Below, in pieces: positions 14,453-18,777 of a stretch of 18,777 bases of DNA. The position numbers and the translations under genes are program-made. The stretch lies in assembly GCA_045114665.1 (NCBI GenBank), contig JBGUKW010000316.1:1-18777 (forward strand), read 5' to 3'. Within the stretch, counting starts at the first letter, position 1. Every line of letters starts with the position of its first letter. Origin of the DNA: CADAWZ01 sp045114665 (lineage in GTDB: Bacteria; Vulcanimicrobiota; CADAWZ01). The notes under the pieces were generated by a model. That model saw nothing but the letters and a program-made list of their open reading frames with translations. It was not told where the DNA came from and made no database searches.

Positions 14453-15523
14453 TTATATTCTTGCGAATGTTAATTCTGTTGTTCCTATTTTAATAACATC
14501 TCCAGTTTTCAATTGATGTTGTTTAACTGGATTATTGTTTACGAGCATTCCACTTGTGCTTATGTCATGGATTGTAAATGTTGAACCATTTTCAAGGGTT
14601 ATTACAGCATGCCTTGAAGCAATTTTTGGAAGTTTATCGTCTTCAGCTGCTTCATCTTCTAATACGAAATCACATTCTTTATCTGTTCCTATTGAAACTT
14701 GATTTTGTGATTCGTAATATTTGAATCTATATCCATTATTTGCACCTTTTCTTATATTTATCTGTGCAACAACTCTTCCTGTTGGAGCAACTTTTTTAGC
14801 AGGTGCAGGTTGCGGTTGACTTGAAGGCGGTGGAGCTGTTACTGTTGGTTGCATAAATGATGAAGTGGGAGTTTGAATTGTTGCTGTTCCCATTCCAGAT
14901 GTCATTCCAGGAGTATTAAATGAATTAGTTGGAGCTCCAAATCCTGCATTTTGCTGATTTTGTAGGATATCTCCCATATTGCTTTCCATTTGTAACATCA
15001 TTTCTTGATTTTTACATGACTCACAAATGGTATTTCCTGGTAAAACTTTTCCTCCGCATTTTTGACAAACATATTTAGATTTTCCTTTTCCTGCTAATAC
15101 GACGGCTACTATTATTATAAGAATTAAAACTCCGCCAGCAATAGCTACATGCATAATTCCTAAACCATAAGGTTTTAACATTGCTTCGATTGGATTGGAA
15201 GGTGTTTCTTCTACTGGCTGTTTTACTTCTTCAGCAGGTGTTGTTTCATTTTTAGTTTCTGTATTTGCTTGAGGTTCTTCTTTTACTGTTTTTTCATCTG
15301 TTGTATTTGTTGTCTGTGCATCTTGTTTAACAGGAACTTCTTTTTGTGTTGTTTTTTTAGGAACAACTTTTTTAGGTACTTGATTTGTTCCTGTTGTTTT
15401 TTGTTGTACGGGAGCTTTTTTAGCAGGTGGCGGAGCTGCGATGCTACATTCTGCTGTTATTAAAAAGCATATAACAAGAAGAGGTATAATAAGATTTATC
15501 TTTTTTAGAATATACCCATACAT
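14453..15523 (-). CDS. Membrane-anchored zinc-ribbon FHA-domain protein
   Basis: The 356-residue protein starts with a signal peptide (about 1-30, likely cut near SIAA-PPP). A Pro/Lys/Thr/Glu-rich exported segment runs to about 115 and one membrane helix covers about 122-144. A cytoplasmic zinc ribbon follows (C153, C156, C167, C170), then a Gln/Met/Pro-rich linker and a C-terminal FHA domain (about 249-356). FHA domains bind phosphothreonine. The key pattern is present: SIGT (277-280), CDF after it, SRH (303-305) and SGMLVNN (324-330). With the helix oriented as predicted, the FHA domain faces the cytoplasm and the Pro-rich part faces the wall. AAGGAG lies 10 bases before the ATG. It could link a threonine kinase to the envelope; no active kinase is in the window. 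The C27 before the cut site does not form a lipobox. It is divergent from pbpC. Confidence 0.92.
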   Translation of the reverse strand: MYGYILKKINLIIPLLVICFLITAECSIAAPPPAKKAPVQQKTTGTNQVPKKVVPKKTTQKEVPVKQDAQTTNTTDEKTVKEEPQANTETKNETTPAEEVKQPVEETPSNPIEAMLKPYGLGIMHVAIAGGVLILIIIVAVVLAGKGKSKYVCQKCGGKVLPGNTICESCKNQEMMLQMESNMGDILQNQQNAGFGAPTNSFNTPGMTSGMGTATIQTPTSSFMQPTVTAPPPSSQPQPAPAKKVAPTGRVVAQINIRKGANNGYRFKYYESQNQVSIGTDKECDFVLEDEAAEDDKLPKIASRHAVITLENGSTFTIHDISTSGMLVNNNPVKQHQLKTGDVIKIGTTELTFARI

Positions 15524-15571
15524 AAAAACATATCTCCTTTTGAGTGTTTTGTAATTTTTCTTATTTAATTA

Positions 15572-15600
15572 ATTTTACTTTGTTTTCAAAAAACCTTCAA
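15572..15600 (-). promoter_or_regulatory. Candidate promoter of the FHA gene
   Basis: On the minus strand TTGAAG (15595-15600) and TAAAAT (15572-15577) are spaced by 17 bases, about 50 bases before the FHA start. The hexamers match the consensus moderately, but such matches arise easily in this AT-rich DNA. Confidence 0.45.
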
Positions 15601-15607
15601 AAAAACA

Positions 15608-15636
15608 TTGATAATAATTACATATTATAATATAAT
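15608..15636 (+). promoter_or_regulatory. Promoter of pbpC
   Basis: TTGATA (15608-15613) and a perfect TATAAT (15631-15636) are separated by 17 bases, about 34 bases before the pbpC start. The ribosome site TTAGGGGA lies at 15655-15662, leaving a very short leader of about 27 bases. Confidence 0.7.
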
Positions 15637-15669
15637 TATTTTCTGCTTATAATTTTAGGGGATTTAATA

Positions 15670-18033
15670 ATGTTTTTTTTAAAAAAGAAATTTTTTGAAT
15701 ATTCAATAAAACAGAAAATTATATTTATTTTTATTTTTTTATTTGTAATTTTGTTTTTATCTTGTTTGGTCTATATATTGATTCCTATTAAATCAAAGGA
15801 TTTGATTAAGATTTCAGAATTTTCTGGTGTTATTTTGGATAGAAATGATATGATTTTGAGAAATGTTTTTTCTGAAAATGATGTTATAACATCTGAATTT
15901 GTCAATTCAAAAGAAATTTCTAAAAATATGAAAAAAGCAATTATTTCTGTTGAAGATAAGCGTTTTTATTCACATATTGGTGTTGATTTTAGAAGTCTTG
16001 CAAGAGCTTTTTTATTGAATTTAAAAGAAATGAAAATTGTTGCTGGTGGTTCTACTATAACTCAACAGTTATCAAAACTTATTTTAAAAAATGAGAAAAG
16101 AACTTTTTTCGCTAAAATATGTGAAACTTTTTTAGCATTGAGAATTGAATTATATTTGACTAAAGATGATATTTTATCACTATATTTAAATAGGGTTTCT
16201 TATGGTTCATATTTGCAGGGAATAGGAGAGGCTTCAGAATGTTATTTCGGAAAAAAGCCTTCTGAATTATCGATTGCTCAGTCTGCTTTTTTGGCTTCTA
16301 TTCCTCTTTTGCCATCATATTATGATCCTTATAGGAATATTGAGGCTGTTTTTGAGAGAAAAGATTTGATTTTATCTCTGATGAAGGAACAGGGATTGAT
16401 TTCAGAATTAGAATATAAGAATGCACTTGATGAAAAAATTGTTATACAAGCACCAAATTTCCAATTTGAAGCTCCACATTTTTGTGATTATTTGATATCT
16501 GAATACAAAAAAAATAATAAAACTATTCATGGCAAAATTCGAACAACTCTCGATTTGAAATTGCAACATGAAGTAGAAAATATATTGAAATCTTCTGTAT
16601 TTTCTTTAAATAAAAATAATGTTACAAATGGTTCTGTTTTAGTCATTGACAATAAAACAGGTAATATTCTTTCAATGGTTGGCTCCGTTGACTTTTTTGA
16701 AAAAGATGGACAAGTAAATGGATGTTTGGCTACAAGACAAGCAGGTTCTACACTTAAGCCATTTGTTTATGCTCTTGCTCTTGAGTCAGGAATGATGGCT
16801 TCAGATATAATTCCTGATATAAAGATAACTGTAAATGATCAAAATGGTTCTTTTTCTCCTTTAAATTATGATAGAAAATACCATGGGCCAGTGAGGTTGA
16901 GAAATGCCTTGGCATGTTCTTATAATATTCCTGCCTTTAGAACAGTTCTCGACATAGGAGTAGGCAACTTATACAAAAGATTAAAAGAGATTGGGTTTTC
17001 ATCATTGGATAAAAAACCTGAATGGTATGGTCCTGGTATTGCATTGGGAAATGGTGAGGTTTCATTAAAGGAGCTTGTTTCTGCTTATAGATGTTTTTCT
17101 AATAATGGAAAAACAATAACGACTAAATTTTTGCTAGAAGATGATGTTCATGAGTCCGAAAATGTTTTTTCAGATAAGGTTTCTTATATAATTTTTGACA
17201 TTTTATCTGATAATGAAGCGAGAACACCTGCTTTTGGAAGAAATAGTTATCTAAGGCTTCCTTTTAAATGTGCCGTAAAAACAGGAACAACTAAAAATTA
17301 TAGGGATAATTGGTGTATTGGTACTACATCAGAATATACAGTAGGAGTTTGGGTCGGTAATTTTGACAGTTCTTCAATGAAAAATATATCTGGTGTAACA
17401 GGAGCTGGACCTGTATTTTATAATATTATGAGATATTTATATAAAAATTCGGAACCTGAAGATGTTAAATGCCCTGAAGGAATAATTCAAAAAAAAATTT
17501 GCTCTCTTTCTGGAAAACTTCCAAATCCTTATTGTAAAGATATTGTAAAAGAATTATTTATTTCTGAATCGATGTCTCCAACAGAAACATGCGATTTTCA
17601 TAAATTGTTGAATATAGATGTTAGAACAGGCTATTTAGCCAGTGATTCTGTTCCTAAAAAATATTTAAAAGAAAAAGTTTGTGAAATATATCCAGATATT
17701 TATTATGAATGGGCTAAAGAAAAAGGAATAAAAAATTTTAGTGAGAAAATAATATCGAATTTTTCAAATTCAAGAAAAAAGTTGAATATAACTTTTCCTT
17801 CTGATGGTGATGTTTTTGTAATAGATAAAACTGTTGAAGAAGATCATCAAAAGATAGTTTTTCACTTAGTCTGTTTAGGTAATTTAAATAGGGTTACTTG
17901 GAAATTAAATGGAAAAATATTAGGAGATGTTAAAGAACCTTTTTCTTATGAATGGAAATTAAAAGAGGGTAATTATATTTTGGAAGCAGTTTCAGAGAAT
18001 GGTTCTGATAGTGTTTCTTTTACTGTTAAATAA
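15670..18033 (+). CDS. pbpC: Bifunctional penicillin-binding protein 1C (transglycosylase/transpeptidase)
   Basis: This 787-residue class A PBP should polymerise glycan strands and crosslink stem peptides outside the inner membrane. A membrane anchor covers about 16-40. The GT51 transglycosylase domain has catalytic E95 in EDKRFYSHIG, GGSTITQQLSK (126-136) and the SYGSYLQGIGEA block (177-188). The transpeptidase domain has the active-site S360-T-L-K363, S417-Y-N419 and K537-T-G-T540, all intact. The C-terminal part from about 690 is a small beta domain (LNITFPSDGDVFVID) of the BiPBP_C type that marks PBP1C. The start is supported by the AGGGGA ribosome site and a good promoter. In many bacteria pbpC is next to an alpha-2-macroglobulin gene; here it is not, and an agmatinase-like gene follows after 65 bases. 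Cysteines near the C-terminus (in KCPEG, KICSL, PYC) could form disulfides. Confidence 0.95.
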   Translation: MFFLKKKFFEYSIKQKIIFIFIFLFVILFLSCLVYILIPIKSKDLIKISEFSGVILDRNDMILRNVFSENDVITSEFVNSKEISKNMKKAIISVEDKRFYSHIGVDFRSLARAFLLNLKEMKIVAGGSTITQQLSKLILKNEKRTFFAKICETFLALRIELYLTKDDILSLYLNRVSYGSYLQGIGEASECYFGKKPSELSIAQSAFLASIPLLPSYYDPYRNIEAVFERKDLILSLMKEQGLISELEYKNALDEKIVIQAPNFQFEAPHFCDYLISEYKKNNKTIHGKIRTTLDLKLQHEVENILKSSVFSLNKNNVTNGSVLVIDNKTGNILSMVGSVDFFEKDGQVNGCLATRQAGSTLKPFVYALALESGMMASDIIPDIKITVNDQNGSFSPLNYDRKYHGPVRLRNALACSYNIPAFRTVLDIGVGNLYKRLKEIGFSSLDKKPEWYGPGIALGNGEVSLKELVSAYRCFSNNGKTITTKFLLEDDVHESENVFSDKVSYIIFDILSDNEARTPAFGRNSYLRLPFKCAVKTGTTKNYRDNWCIGTTSEYTVGVWVGNFDSSSMKNISGVTGAGPVFYNIMRYLYKNSEPEDVKCPEGIIQKKICSLSGKLPNPYCKDIVKELFISESMSPTETCDFHKLLNIDVRTGYLASDSVPKKYLKEKVCEIYPDIYYEWAKEKGIKNFSEKIISNFSNSRKKLNITFPSDGDVFVIDKTVEEDHQKIVFHLVCLGNLNRVTWKLNGKILGDVKEPFSYEWKLKEGNYILEAVSENGSDSVSFTVK

Positions 18034-18098
18034 TATCAATTTTTACTCGTTATATTAAAAAAATAGTGCAAGAAGTAATTTTCAAGAGGTGTAAAAAG

Positions 18099-18777
18099 AT
18101 GAATACTCGCTTGATTGGAACTTTTGGAAGTTTTTCTTCTGATAAAGAAGATTACGAAAAATCAGATGTTGTCATAATTCCAATGGGTTATGAGGAATCA
18201 ACCTGCTATATTCCAGGAACTAAATTTGGACCAAGTGCAATAATAGAAGCCTCACATTATTTAGAATTTTACGATATAGAATTAGATTATGATGCTTCTA
18301 ACAATAAAAAAATTTATACATTGCCTGAACCAGAATTTACAAAAAGTTCTATTTCTGAAGCAATGAATGAAATTGAACATTATATAAATTTACATGCTAA
18401 AAAAGATAAATTTATGATTGTTTTGGGAGGTGAGCATTCAATAACTCCTCCTATTGTAAAGGTTTGGAAAAATTTGTATTCTGATTTATCTGTTTTGCAT
18501 TTTGATGCACACAGCGATATGAGGGATTTATATGAAGGTTCTAAATTTAGCCATGCATGTCCAATGAGAAGATGTAGAGAAATATGTCCTGTTGTACAAG
18601 TTGGCATAAGAAGTATGGGACCAGAAGAGGCTTCTTATATAAAAGAAAAAGGATTGAATAAATATATTTTTTATGCCAAAGATATGGCTTCATGGGATAT
18701 TGATAAAATTTTGAGTTTGCTTTCAGATAATGTCTATATATCTTTTGATTTTGATTGTTTCGATCCTTCTATAATGC
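18099..18777 (+). CDS. speB: Agmatinase/arginase family ureohydrolase, 3' end outside window
   Basis: The frame opens at an ATG with AAGAGGTG 7 bases upstream and runs to the window edge (226 codons visible, of about 285-310 usual). Agmatinase converts agmatine to putrescine and urea in polyamine synthesis. The binuclear manganese ligands of the ureohydrolase fold can be seen: H113 in GGEHS, D136, H138 and D140 in FDAHSD, and D217 and D219 in SFDFDCFDP. The N-terminal P-x-G-x-x-E-S-T block and PGTKFGPSAI fit agmatinases better than arginases, but substrate cannot be fixed from the visible part; formiminoglutamase or guanidinobutyrase remain possible. The gene is 65 bases after pbpC; no terminator is evident between them, so read-through from pbpC is possible. 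Confidence 0.9.
   Translation, partial: MNTRLIGTFGSFSSDKEDYEKSDVVIIPMGYEESTCYIPGTKFGPSAIIEASHYLEFYDIELDYDASNNKKIYTLPEPEFTKSSISEAMNEIEHYINLHAKKDKFMIVLGGEHSITPPIVKVWKNLYSDLSVLHFDAHSDMRDLYEGSKFSHACPMRRCREICPVVQVGIRSMGPEEASYIKEKGLNKYIFYAKDMASWDIDKILSLLSDNVYISFDFDCFDPSIM

Noticed and set aside
15443..15523. Possible lipoprotein signal in the FHA protein (Cys at residue 27)
   Set aside because: The residues before the cysteine (TAE) do not fit a lipobox, and a normal signal-peptidase I site follows it.

Overview
The window is a strongly AT-rich bacterial chromosome segment with standard genetic code, clear Shine-Dalgarno sites, frequent TTG or GTG starts (four of fourteen genes) and sigma70-like promoters. 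The gene set (FtsZ, a class A bifunctional penicillin-binding protein, an AMIN/Amidase_3 amidase, cell-surface lipoproteins, zinc-ribbon/FHA and zinc-ribbon/pseudokinase/beta-propeller proteins) points to a walled, possibly diderm, anaerobic bacterium. The many zinc-ribbon fusions and unrecognised genes suggest an uncultured low-GC lineage, but I cannot name the phylum from this sequence. I see no mobile element, CRISPR array, tRNA or rRNA.

Layout. (1) 1-3416, minus strand: a translationally coupled operon of a secreted peptidoglycan amidase followed by two different biotin-synthase-like radical SAM proteins. The pair looks like the LipS1/LipS2 type of two-protein lipoyl synthase; the second one runs off the left edge. 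(2) 3621-5641, plus strand: ftsZ, with a long N-terminal extension and an unusual arginine in its GTP-binding glycine loop, then an unrecognised eight-cysteine protein. (3) 5699-6955, minus strand: a DUF1015 protein, convergent with the ftsZ pair across a bidirectional terminator. (4) 7055-14445, plus strand: a near-consensus promoter, a structured leader RNA ending in a terminator, a 2[4Fe-4S] ferredoxin, a second terminator, a zinc-ribbon pseudokinase/beta-propeller protein, a DUF3343 protein, a third terminator, then an operon of two paralogous lipoproteins flanking a six-helix membrane protein. (5) 14453-15523, minus strand: a membrane-anchored zinc-ribbon FHA protein. (6) 15670-18777, plus strand: pbpC and the start of an agmatinase-family gene.

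How the parts may fit together: amidase, FtsZ and PBP1C serve wall cleavage, division and wall synthesis. The pseudokinase and FHA proteins look like phospho-signalling or scaffolding parts, although no active kinase is present here. The most striking unexplained structure lies in region 4. Each of three transcription units has a terminator hairpin directly in front of its ribosome binding site with no room for a promoter in between, and the first is preceded by an unrecognised folded leader. This suggests read-through or attenuation control.
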